Shown: positions 12,201 through 22,695 of the stretch, in pieces
Position numbering within the stretch: the first letter of the stretch is position 1
Layout of the letters: the number at the start of each line of letters is the position of its first letter
Assembly (NCBI GenBank): GCA_945859605.1
Contig: OX243824.1
Coordinates: 23,547,221-23,611,220, forward strand
Reading direction: 5' to 3'
Length of the DNA: 64,000 bases
DNA from: Lumbricus rubellus
Taxonomy: Eukaryota > Annelida > Clitellata > Crassiclitellata > Lumbricidae
Made by a program: the position numbers and the translations under genes
Notes under the pieces: model-generated
Seen by the model: only the letters and a program-made list of their open reading frames with translations
Told to the model about the DNA's origin: nothing
The model's database searches: none

Positions 12201-15106
12201 CGTTATTAAATCTGAATTTTGTAGATTTTGTCTTGATCACATCTGAAGTTTGTAGAGTTTGTCTTGATCGCATCTGAAGTTTGTAAATTTTGCCTTGTTT
12301 GCATCAGACGTTTGTAGTTTGTCTTCATTGCATTTGATTTGCAGATTTTGTCTTGATTGCATCTGAAATTTGTAGATTTTGTCTTGATTGCATCTGGTTT
12401 GTAGATGTTGTCTTGATTGTGGGCCCCTATCTGAAGCTTATAGATTTTGTCTTGATAGCATTTTTAGTTTGCAGAGTTTGTCTTTATTGCATCAGATAGT
12501 TGTAGAGTTTGTATTGATAGCATCAGGTTTGCAGATTTATACTTCCTGTGTTTGTTTTGTTCCATTCTCCCATTCCATATTTCCATGTTATTTTTACATT
12601 TTTAAGTTGCGCTGCACTTACAGATCGAAGAGAGACAGAGATCGGCCGGCAAAATCCGAAACAACAAATTGAAAGAACTTGAAGACAAGAAACGAGAAGC
12701 TGCTGTGAAAGCCAAGAATGCAAGAGAAAGGGTAAGTAAATGGAAGATGCCTTGTATGATCTACTCTCTTGCTTTTTTTGGATGAAGAATGGAGCATTGT
12801 CAAGCCAATACATAACGTGCTTCTTACATAATGATTTTGCAATGTAATTGAGCTGTTGACACATAGCCTACTAAATGCACTTTTTTATAAACATTCTGAC
12901 ACATTCTGTAAGCATTCAGAAACTTAATTTTGGCCATGCTAGAATTGAGAGCATCTTTGAGTAGTTTCCTTGAAGATGTGATATATAAATTACTAGATTG
13001 AATGAATGCATGAATTTGTGTTATGCCTTGTCAAGAGATCTGGGTGCTCTGTATATTGTTTACACCATGTTAAATGTCACCACCAATGAATATAGTTAGC
13101 AAAACAATGCACAGTAGGCTGAAAGAGTCACCGTTGTCGGACACACACGCACGCACACACACACACACAAGCACGCAAACACCCATACAGTCATGCCTCT
13201 ACCATACAACTGAGAACACATACACACACCACGTGGAGCAACCAACGGATTTTATTGACAACTTACCGATGGCATGGATTGGATGTTCAGAATCTCTGGA
13301 CCAAGCTGTGACAGGCGACAGTATTCGCACACACGCATTGAGGAAGCCCATCCATGGCGGAAGATGACGCATGTCTTGCTAGCTTTGTGATTATGAAATA
13401 TATATGACCATGGTGCAAATGCCCTGGGGCCAGTCGAATTTTTATGGACCAGGTGACTGAGTGGGTACATAAAGTTTATGCTTTGTGTTTTTAAATACAA
13501 TATTCTTTTCTAAATTGAGAACTGAGTAAATTCATAGTTGTATGTATGAATATATGGTCGTTTAACTTGTAGGCCTACCAACTTATTATTGTCAGCTTTT
13601 AAAAATTCTTTTGTAAAGCCTGAATATAGTTTGGAGGCATGCGCATGACTGTTCTGCTTAAGGCCAGGAATTTCTGTTGCTGGCCCTATGCATACATACA
13701 TACATGCATGTATTCCTTGGTATATGCATTAATACATACATGTATGCTACCTGTATGAATTTTTGGTGGCTTAGTTCTACACAGTGATTCAAATGTGTCT
13801 AGTTTTCAGCTGAATGTTCAATGTGAATGTGATTTTGCTAAACAGATGAGCAGCAATCAATGAATAGAATTTATATAGCGCCTCTTAGAGATCTCTACTC
13901 AGAGGTGTTTTTTGTTTGTTTGTATGCACACTTGTTATAGCGCCTCTTCCAGCTCTCAACCGCTACTCAGAGGCGCTCCCGAATACAGCACGGACACTGC
14001 ATGGGAGTTTCACGCCGAAGCGCTGAGCAACTGCGAGTGAAGGACTTGCCCAAGGTCCCTACGCGGCGACTTGAGGTGGATTCGAACCTCGAACCTTCCG
14101 GCTTCAAGGCAACGACGCCACCACTACACCACCGTGCCTCACTACACTTCCACCCAGGCCATGCAAAAAAAGCAGTCTTCAATAGTTGGTGAAACTGAGA
14201 ACAGTTTGGGAGGTGTTACAGAGTCAAGGAAAGCCCGTTCCAGGTTGTTGAATCAACCACAGAGAAGTAATGGCATTTTCGCAGAGAGGGTGACAGGAAC
14301 CATTAAGTCGCCATGAACAGCAGAGCACAGTGCGGAGATGGCAAAAATTTAAAGCTCACGCAGATAAGAGTATGCCCAGCCTGATATGCAGTGCCACACC
14401 AAAAATGCAGTACCCTGGCATAAGTCGGATGGGTGTTTTATGTCTCTCTGCACTGTGTAATATCCCAGGTCCATTGTGAACTGAGCATTGCCTTTTGGCA
14501 TGGGAAATACCATGTACTTAACCAATTAGTAACTATGATGATGTGTGGTTTAAGATATTTATTAATAGCTTTGATGTTTACCTGATAATGAATTTCTTTA
14601 TTTTTTCAGGTAAACCGTTTGAAACAGGGAGCGGATGATATAGAGATTGAGAAAGATAACAATTATGATGATTATGGTTAGTCATTTTGTGCAGTTTATT
14701 TGAATGCAGTACGAGACAATGTAATGTAATGTAGATTTATGTGCACTGTCTTAGAGACATGTGTACATTGTGTATGGGGAACAGACATTGGGAAATTTGT
14801 GCACTGGGAAGCATATGTGTTGGGAAACATTCGCACTGGGATTCTGGGAAACATGTGCACAGGGAAGCTTGTGTAGTTGTGTACGTATGGGTAAACAAGT
14901 ATTATTATTATCATCATCATTATTTACTGCGTGTTATAAACTATTTTCTAGATGATGATTGGAATCTGGAAAAGGATAATCGTCATAAGATCGGAGCAGG
15001 AACCTCAAACAATAACCGCAGTATGAAACCATCGCTAGGTGGCAGCACAAAGAACAAAGGCAAGAGGGGATCATTCTCAGATGACGATGAAGACTTTTTC
15101 AATTGA
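7218..15106 (+). CDS. Stathmin domain-containing protein (STMND1-like), 7 coding exons, 230 aa
   Basis: Coding exons: 7218-7299, 8174-8265, 8797-8886, 11004-11102, 12624-12731, 14610-14676, 14952-15106. Joined length is 693 nt and all phases agree. The protein starts MGSGLSKK, which fits the N-myristoylation pattern (Gly2, Ser6), as in animal stathmin domain-containing protein 1. Residues about 34-165 form a stathmin-like domain. It opens with a short segment around VAFEIKF, followed by PPKRLQRLEQ and then a long, highly charged helix (exons 3-5) rich in Lys, Arg, Glu and Gln. Known stathmins bind alpha/beta-tubulin through this helix; tubulin binding here is inferred. The C-terminus is acidic and ends SFSDDDEDFFN. 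Introns 1, 2 and 4-6 are GT-AG and intron 3 is GC-AG. A canonical stathmin is the alternative, but the myristoylation start and acidic tail favour the STMND1 type. Confidence 0.75.
7850..8035 (+). mobile_element. LINE 3'-end fragment in intron 1 of the stathmin-domain gene
   Basis: The segment contains the recurring box around AAGTGCTTCTGAAAGG followed by CTGTGAGAAACGCTTTATAA and an ACAG-rich tail. Close relatives are at 25130-25330, 35650-35880 and 55560-55780. It is non-coding and does not touch the splice sites. Confidence 0.5.
8318..8530 (+). mobile_element. tRNA-derived SINE (family 1) in intron 2
   Basis: It contains a Pol III B-box-like ATTCGAATCC followed by CACCTCAAG and a long body with TCCGATGCAGTGTCCGCGCTG. 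This matches the copies at 24572, 46772, 51361 and 55902. The A-box end is eroded. Confidence 0.65.
8921..9287. repeat. Compound microsatellite (GCT / GAT / GGTGAT / GGGGAT / GGTGAC / ATC)
   Basis: Consecutive blocks of CTG, ATG, GTGATG, GGGATG and GTGACG units switch several times and end in an inverted ATC block. It can encode long Met/Gly, Thr/Val or Ile/Pro runs in any frame, but these are artefacts of the repeat. Confidence 0.95.
9288..9470 (-). mobile_element. LINE 3'-end fragment (second type), minus orientation
   Basis: The ATC tail at 9250-9285 leads into TTTTATTTGGCAACCAAATAA and then a GGGTCTTGCAACCCCGCTAGG-like box. A related GGTCCCGCTAAGCAGGG box lies near 2674. It is a fragment with no coding frame. 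Confidence 0.4.
9745..9865. repeat. GAT-rich imperfect microsatellite
   Basis: ATGATG units decay into GACGACGACAATGACGAGG and GATGTGGAT units. It lies in intron 3 of the stathmin-domain gene. Confidence 0.8.
10435..10965. mobile_element. Two LINE 3' fragments, head-to-head
   Basis: From 10435 a CATTCATTCATTCATT tail and ATATAGCGCCTCTTCAAGG box mark a minus-oriented 3' end (to about 10690). From about 10710 a plus-oriented copy encodes a broken reverse-transcriptase C-terminus around SLHMEWSAHFL and SLKTFIFPWGFC, ending in the same 3' box at about 10940. A paralogous frame is at 17255-17590. Confidence 0.55.
11205..11480 (-). mobile_element. LINE 3'-end fragments in intron 4
   Basis: Two copies of the reversed box (around AGGCGACTACTCAGAAGCGC and GATGACTACCCAGGAGCGCTC) lie in tandem, each followed by the sequence normally found inside these elements. 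No coding frame survives. Confidence 0.45.
11813..12540. repeat. Minisatellite, about 29-31 bp unit, intron 4 of the stathmin-domain gene
   Basis: The unit reads approximately GATTGCATCTGAAGTTTGTA then GATTTTGTCTT, repeated over 700 bp with point changes and small indels. The array ends about 80 bp before the exon 5 acceptor (12621-12623). It is T-rich on the coding strand, so it extends the pyrimidine-rich stretch in front of that exon. Confidence 0.9.
13060..13380. repeat. Dispersed repeat, copy 1
   Basis: The segment around GGAGCAACCAACGGATT, GTTCAGAATCTCTGGACCA and GGCGGAAGATGACGCA has a diverged copy at about 37225-37460 inside the hAT element. It has an internal CA-rich stretch. I cannot assign a class. 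Confidence 0.6.
13845..14480 (-). mobile_element. SINE (family 1, minus) flanked by LINE 3' fragments in intron 5
   Basis: A minus-oriented SINE occupies about 13927-14145. Reading the other strand gives the GTGTAGTGG A-box, GGTTCGAATCC B-box and the GATGCAGTGTCCGTGCTG body. On its left is a reversed LINE tail (13850-13912). On its right (14195-14480) is sequence shared with other LINE 3' fragments (CCCGTTCCAGGTTGTTGAA). Confidence 0.6.
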
Positions 15107-18100
15107 ACTTAGTTTATTTTTTGGGAGCATGCAAATTTCATACCTATTAGAATTGTCATTTATAATAGGTGAAAGTAGCTTGTTGTCTTTTAAAAATACT
15201 CAGAAAATTGAAAAGTGGGATGCAAGGTTATAACTGCTATAATGCTGCACTCTGCTTGGTGGCCAAAAATTCTCAAGCCATGAAGAACATTTCTGCACCA
15301 GTCAGTCTGTTTCAGATCTCAAAAGTATTATGATAGTCAAACTGTAATAATTATGTCCAATGTCCAGGGTTTTCCAATCCCAATATAATCATGTGAAATT
15401 GAAATTCGTCGAGGTATGTAGCCTAACTAACACGAGTTATATAATTGTAGGTATAGTTATCCGAGTTTTATTTTCTTACATATGAATGTTTTATCACCAT
15501 CTAGACTAGCGTAGGAAGTACTAAATTGTGAGTTACTAAAATTTTGGTGTATTAAGTGTTGGGATAAGCACAAACATTCTTATATAGAATTCTTATTCTT
15601 ATACATTCTTATGCAAATTGCTGTTGTGTTTGCACTTCTTTTAAGACAGAGACTAAAGTTTCTGTGGAACTGGTTGTATATTGAAGGTATTGAGCGAATT
15701 TTAATCTCTTCCATTGTCCGTGGTCTAATGCATTGTTGTAAATTGAAGGAAAATTATTTATGCACGATGTAGAGGTACATAAAATTATACAGTGATACGA
15801 CACTTCCAAACCAGCCATTGGCACACATAAGAGCAATATGGTAAAGGGGTAATGCATGCAACATCTTGCAGAAGCACAGTTTATTCCTTCAAGTGAGCAG
15901 AGAAGCAAATGTGTGTTGAGCAGGGGAAGAAGACATATTGCATCGGGTTCAATCAGTTCCATGTTAAAATCAGGTGAACTGACAGAAAGGGTGGAAAGCG
16001 ACATTGGAAGCTGCATCAATTGAAAAAGAAATTGAAGGCAAGGATGAAGTGAGAACAGTGAGAGAGATTACCAGGGTCGTATATATTAGCAGAAGCTCAA
16101 ACTTTTCTACAGTTTGGGAGGAGAATCATTCCTCCTTGGCAGTGGAGCAAATCCCATGTGCTATTAGTCAATTAGAGAACTGTAAAAAGCATTGACACAG
16201 GGTGAAGGAGGGCAAGGATGGAAGATGTACAAGTAATTCTGGTTCATTGAAATTGGGAAAACTGGTTAAGGTAGCACTTATTGCCTTACTTTTCTTCTAC
16301 CATTGTTGATTACCAGTTTAAGCAATAATTATGGGCAAGAACTTCAAAGCAATAATATTATAGTTTCAACTGTTCCGTGACTAACAATCAGACATCATTA
16401 CAAATGGAAATACAATACTGTCTTCTTTCATAATCATAACTTGAAAAATTGGACTTTTTAATGAGTTTACCAAATCTGTAAGTAATTCGGCCACTAAAGG
16501 TCTCTCTTGATATGCTAAGGGATTGCAAGAAATTCTAACTTTCAATCATTTCGAGAATTTGTACAACGCCTTTTCCTGAGAGATCTATCGTAATCAAAGG
16601 TGCTCTACTTAGAAACTCGTAAGGGTTCCAACAATTCACACTGAAAAGTGGCCACACAACTTTGGAATAGGATAGTGTTTCTTAAATATGCAAATTACAA
16701 TGGCAACTTGGAGCAGGGAGAACATTTCAGTATTTGAGCAGTTAATTGTACTTAACACTGAATAGGTCTTGCATAAGCTGTGATGTAATTTTAAGAAACT
16801 CTCGTAGATTCACAGTTGTTGTCTTGCTCAGATCTGCATTGTCTCGTACTGTGATCATTAACGTATTGTGACTATCGCTGCAATATGATGGCTGCTGCTT
16901 TTTTGCTTATCATGTTTTCAATTTTGTCCACGTCTATATGGTGCACATGTCAGCACTTGTGTATAGTATAACTCATTTGGTATTACATAACTTCATACAG
17001 TGCGTCTTAGCATACAAGGCACTGTGAAGTGAAGCTTCTGGTTTTGTTGAGCACTTGAATTTCAACATTGTATCCCCATGAGTATGCACTTCATTGCAAA
17101 TTCATTTGAAGCAACCGTTAATAACAAATAACGTGTCAATGGAGAGAGCTGATCACAAAGTGCAGGACCAATGAAGACCAATAAAAGCTCGAAATTTGGA
17201 ATATATTGATGGTGCAGAACAATTGTGAGTGAAGTCATTCACTCACAGTACTATCCGTCTTGGAAAAGGTCTAACCTGTACTGTACTCTTTGCATTAGAA
17301 GCCAAGCGTGTAGTCCTCTCTCTTCGACATCTGTTCGCCCCTTGTGCTATACCGACCATCTTGACCTCTTTGTCTCTTGTGTTTGGAGTGCATTGGCTTA
17401 TTTGCTGTTATAGGTCCTTCCACATGGAATGGCCTTTCCCTTCTTGTGCAGGCTAAGCTCATGTCTGGGCTTTTCCCTGCATCTGATCACTCACTCAAGA
17501 CATTGCTTTTCCCTGGGGCTTCAGTGCTGAAAGTGCCTCTGAATAGTCTATGCTGGGATAGGTGCTGTATACATTTTGGGAATTGATATGATGCCGATTT
17601 GTAAAGTCTTGGAATCTTTGTGAGTGAACCTTTTATTGCTGTCTTTATAAGCAGGAATATCTACCTGCCTTCGTTTACAACTGCTAGCTTATCATGCATA
17701 TTCCGTACATACTTTTTAGTGTAATAATTCTATTTACTAATTATGCAGTAAAATTGTTTCACAATCTGTTTTACTCAATTGTGTTAGTATACCTTTATTG
17801 ATCAAAGATTCTGCAACAGAATTGTTAAGGAGAGTTTGATTTGTGAACATTTTACGATCTACTTGTTGATGGACTTACATCAACTTTGATGGCCAGTGAC
17901 CAACTGAGTGTTTATGTTTCTATACAAATTTGCATGTACAGTTACGTTCTAATAACTAAATGTTTAACACAGATCCTCAATATCAAAAGAATCTGTTTAA
18001 CTAAGTCATGTCTCGAAATTCTGTTATTAAAAAAACTGGATTTTAAAAGTGTGTCCACTAGTCTTGTAACAGATATTTCCTTCCTAATATAACTCGTGCT

Positions 18101-18590
18101 CACTTTATCTGGAGGCACTACTGTTTCTGCCCCTTGTCTTAAGACTTCTCTTTTTCAATGGATTCTTCGCATTGGGAGCGCATCATGAAATAAGAAAATT
18201 ATTTGAACAGGCTGAATATCAATCGCCGCCCAAGTTTTAATATTAATTTCTTATCTCTATGAATGTTGTTTCACATAAATTGCATAAGCTCGTTTTAGGT
18301 ACATGTGTAGCCTATGTCTTCCCTATGCAGCTCCAGCAGATATGAAGTTATCATATGTATCACGCACTTTTTCATCAACATTTACTCATGCTGCCTCTCA
18401 TTAAATCACATTTGTTTTAAAACGTTTCAACAACAGATGCATTTTCACTTTTTTCAGTCATATTTAGCTATGCACGAGTTACTTTAAAATCTGCTGTTAT
18501 CTGTCATAGTTATTTTTTAAATGTATGTAATCGTTTTGTGTAAAGCATGTGCACTTATCAGATGCAAATAAAGGTTACTTATTTACATCT
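15107..18590 (+). other. Probable long 3' UTR and downstream sequence of the stathmin-domain gene
   Basis: No coding exon follows the TGA at 15104-15106. The stretch is AT-rich with an inserted LINE 3' fragment (17255-17590). A well-placed polyadenylation signal AATAAA lies at 18567-18572. Whether the transcript runs that far cannot be decided by eye, as there are other weaker signals. Confidence 0.35.
17255..17590 (+). mobile_element. LINE reverse-transcriptase C-terminal fragment
   Basis: Broken overlapping frames read like the end of a non-LTR retrotransposon ORF2: FHMEWPFPSC, then SGLFPASDHSLKTLLFPG. The 3' box (AAGTGCCTCTGAATAG and GTGCTGTATACATTTTGGG) follows. The fragment is similar to 10710-10965. 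Frameshifts show it is dead. Confidence 0.55.
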
Positions 18591-18599
18591 GACATGTCT

Positions 18600-21500
18600 T
18601 TGTAACCTAAATTGGAGGTTTAAACCATAAAGAGCGAAGGGACTGAAGTTAGATTACTTCTTTGGAGGCTTGTTAACAGGGAAATTTTCTAAGGTATCCT
18701 GTTAGCATGCGTCTAAAGAAGCAATCTTAACAGTATCAGGATAACAAGTTAAGGTGCTGACAAGATAAAAAAAAATATCACCCACAGAAATTACTCAGTA
18801 ACTGTTTTGAGAATCTTCTTTCTGAACAGAGAGAGAGAGAAAAGACTCAACGATATGAAGAGAGAAACAACAATTTTGGCAAATAAAAGCTATTTACAAA
18901 GTTCATCAATCAATAAATCAATCAATCAATCAGTCCTCGTCTATTGAAAATAATAACGGCTACATAATAACGGATAACGGAACAGTTAACAGCTTATACA
19001 AGGACTGGGGGCTAACCAACAACTGCTGATACTCTGGCAGTTATTACAATAAAATTCCAAGACTGCCGTGCACTTCACTCTAATGCCGAGTGCAAAAAGT
19101 TGATGACAACTGCATATTAGCAAATTTATTCCTATCCTGTAACTTTTAAACAGCAGGTCTTTTGATTAAATTAATCATCTGGTTTCGTCCAGTACAGCCA
19201 AATCTATATCTGTTGTAAATCACTGTGTTTTTACAGAGGATTTCCTTGCCAATAAACGAAAATGCAATGCAATACATGACAGACCTTCTCATCTCTGGAT
19301 GTAGTGCTAAGACTATATGACATATACACCAAAGTGCAGTAAGTTAGCAGTTGGTTTACTAAGGATATACTTACTTACTTAAAATCCTGGAAAGGGCAGA
19401 ACTGCTAGAACAGTCTAAATATTTCATCGCTACATGCCCCTAGACATAGTTGATATAACAGGACATACCATACTCATAACAACGATAATAATAATAATAC
19501 TAAGAAATCACAGTATTACCGTTGAATCACCACAGCAATTAATTATTGTAAGAGATCAAAGAACTGTTCAATACATGTAAAACTCCAATAGCCGTTCAAT
19601 TAAAATAAGACGAAATGAGTCTTGCTAACAAGCAAAGCAAGGGTACACCTTGTCGTATAATCCAAAGCATTGTGCTTAAACTTTAACGCAGGTTTTATTT
19701 AACGCGCAGTTGTACACAAAATGTGCAGTTCTAAATGGATTTGTGCAGTTGTAGAAGCACTTCTGTACAGTTAAAACTATCAAAAAATGGTCATTGTCCT
19801 CTGATTGGAAGTAATTTACCATGGACAATGGGAAGGGAAAAAGGGGTTGTGCAGTTCTAAAAATTCCTTAAAACAGCCCTGATTTAATAAGTGCCGTAAA
19901 ATTAAACGTTTTGCAACAAGAGATCATCGATTCCAAGGCAAAACAACGTCCATTTTCACGCCAGTTTAGTTATTGTGAATAATAATCATCACGTATGCTT
20001 ATGTAGCATTCCTTCAACGTTTGCTCCTCAGATGCGCTCCTGAACATGACGTCTAAACAGGAATCTTACCAACCAGTCTTTGTTGAACAATGCATCGAAA
20101 GGCAGAACAAATATCACGACGCTTGTACGTCAACGATTAAAAAATGCAAAGCAATCAGTTTTTAGAATTTGTATCTATGCTGAAATTTTTTCAATCGATA
20201 AAACTTAACATCTATAGGCTATGTGAAAAACACTGTACATCTTTAACAAGTGAGTAAAATTTTTGTGACAAAGAAGTGACCAAAGGGGATGCATCAGTTT
20301 GAATTAGTTTGCAAAGAATTAATTAATTAATTAAGAATTAGAATTAATAAATAACAAATGGACTATCATGACAGATGTTCAATCAATTCCAATCCCTACG
20401 CTAATGACTTCCATGCGCATACTTCCATACATCTCCCGTTGCCAATATCTACTGTAAAAGCTCCTTTAGAGTCAGAGAGCATGAAACACGAAGTTTGTTC
20501 ACTGCTACAACACATAATTTTAACGCAACCTCATTATCGCACATAACATGGAACGTGATGTGCGTTCCAAAAATCTCATTTCAGGAGTGTTCAATTGCAA
20601 GGTGTTTCTCATGAAGATACAGCTGTAGCAATAAAAAGATGTGCTGTCAGCTCCTTTTCCCCAAATAACCAGGTAACCCCAACTCTGATGTAATACAGTT
20701 AAGAGGCAAAGATCCAAGTTATTTACAGTTAGAATGTGATAACAAGCTCTCAGAATAACAGGGTGCTCAACGATGCTCCTGAAAGAGTCAGGTTTAACAA
20801 GGTTCCAAATCACATTCTGAAAATTTTCTTCATCAATGACACAGGCAACACAGGTAGTCAGAAGCCATACAAACACAAATCTATGAAATGAAAAGCCCTT
20901 ATCTTCTAATCAAATCCAGCACCATTATCAAAAGCATGCAATACTTATTGTTGACAGTCGTCTTAAGTAAAAACCTTGTTAAAATCTGCAATACGTTGAA
21001 GAAGCCTAGTCAAATATCTTTGTTCATACCTTTTCGTGTACACTGGTCTTAGTAGATCGATAATAATTTGTCCTTTGACATGAAAACAAATTATCACTCT
21101 TCACAAGACTCGCTCTCCATAATTCAAATACTGTAGTTAAAAAACCCAAAGCACTTGGACTTAAATTACGACGGTGCATAAAAACCATGCTACCTCCAGA
21201 AAGCCCAAGCACAGTAAAAACAAAACCTGTCCAGTGTCCAAGTATAATTAGCAGTGCCTGCTCTGATTGTAATTACACTACAAAGAGTCAGTGGAATTAA
21301 TTCTACTGTGTGGCTAAAGTGACCTAACATCATTCCAAACAAAACATCTGAACAGCTCATATCTATAAAAAATGTACAACAAGCCCAGCACTGTCTAAAA
21401 AGCAATAACGACGGTGTGTTCATGAAATGTTCAGATACCAGGTCACCGCAGCGTCAAGCATTATAGCATAACGAAAATTTTCTAACTGTAACATCACCGA
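18600..21500. other. Intergenic stretch between the convergent genes
   Basis: No gene is supported. A CAATCAATAAATCAATCAATC tract at about 18905-18930 suggests another reversed LINE tail. An ATTAATTAATTAAG tract lies at about 20318-20335. Short open frames on both strands show no domain or conserved structure. Confidence 0.4.
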
Positions 21501-21504
21501 AAAC

Positions 21505-22130
21505 TCACTAGGAGCGCTCCCAACCCAACTGGGAGAACCCTCGATTAAACACCATTGACTTCAAATGCTTGCAGAACAGACAAAGAGACAGGTTGACAAT
21601 CTCAGCTTTAGTTTTATTCACTAATTCAATTAAAGAATTTATATAGCACACCTTTAAAAAGTCCTCACAGAGGCATGCACACCAAGTCCAACTATGGTGA
21701 TACAAAAAGTTTTAAGGTACCTGCACAACACTGATGAATCAAGTAATAAGCATATCTCCAACAGGAGACTATTCCAAACAGATGGACTAACAACTGAGTA
21801 AGAATGATGCTGACATGTTGAGTTCCAACACGAGAGACGTACAGTTCCTGCTAAAGTAAAGAACGGGCTCTGCAAGCAGACACTGGACAAGCAGAGCTCA
21901 CACAGACATGCCGTAGTATAGCCAAGGAGACGTGGATGGTTGTGCCAGGTCACAAGAGCGACAAAAAGCAACTGGGTTGAGTAGAATAGGAATAAGCTTT
22001 GGGAAAGAAGAACACCCTTATCGGCTGAACAAGGGAGCCTGCAGCCAGGAACAGACCAGGCAGAGATACAGAGAGATATTACTGTATCAGTCATACAAGT
22101 ATACATCTAGATTTAGACCACAATGAGTGC
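21505..22130 (-). mobile_element. LINE 3' portion, minus orientation
   Basis: Reading the minus strand, a frame around YSVVSPSVWNSLLLE (about 21745-21820) matches the usual end of non-LTR reverse-transcriptase proteins (SVxGPxxWNSLP-type). It is followed by the 3' box reading, on this strand, TTTATATAGCACACC. The frame is broken. Confidence 0.55.
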
Positions 22131-22470
22131 ATCAATGAATTATGTCTGTGTGCAATGATGTCACATCATGTGACAGAAAGTATGGAAACATTTGTAAAGC
22201 ACCACTTTGAAAACAATGCTCAGCGGCACTCCCAAAGTAATTAAACCAACCCAGCATCAAACAATCGCAATGTCTTCTGGCATCAGATAAATATAAATGG
22301 CTCCCAAGTTATTACAGTACATAATCCATCAGAAACTGGTAGACTAAATATACAACTTGAAGCACCCATTTTTACAGGATAATGTCAAAATGAGATAACA
22401 AGAAATCACCACAAATGAATGGCAAAGCAGAGATCTCATCAGACCGTAAGCAAAGAAACAGGTTTCAATT

Positions 22471-22476
22471 TTTATT
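22471..22476 (-). terminator. Candidate polyadenylation signal of ataxin-3
   Basis: AATAAA on the minus strand (TTTATT on plus) lies about 220 nt past the ataxin-3 stop codon, the closest good signal I found. Confidence 0.45.
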
Positions 22477-22695
22477 CTAAGCGAACCTAACTTAAAGCTT
22501 CCACAAACTGTAAATCATGTGTATGTGATGCAGTATAACGCAGTTAGACATCCATGCAATGCTATTGAAATACAGCGGCTAAAGAAGACAGAAATCCAGC
22601 AGCTAAGAAGCCATCAAGACGTTGTCGTCATGATGAAGTCTTCAACCGTTGTACAGCCAAATTTGCAAGCACCTTTCCTCCGCCAGTAGTCGAGC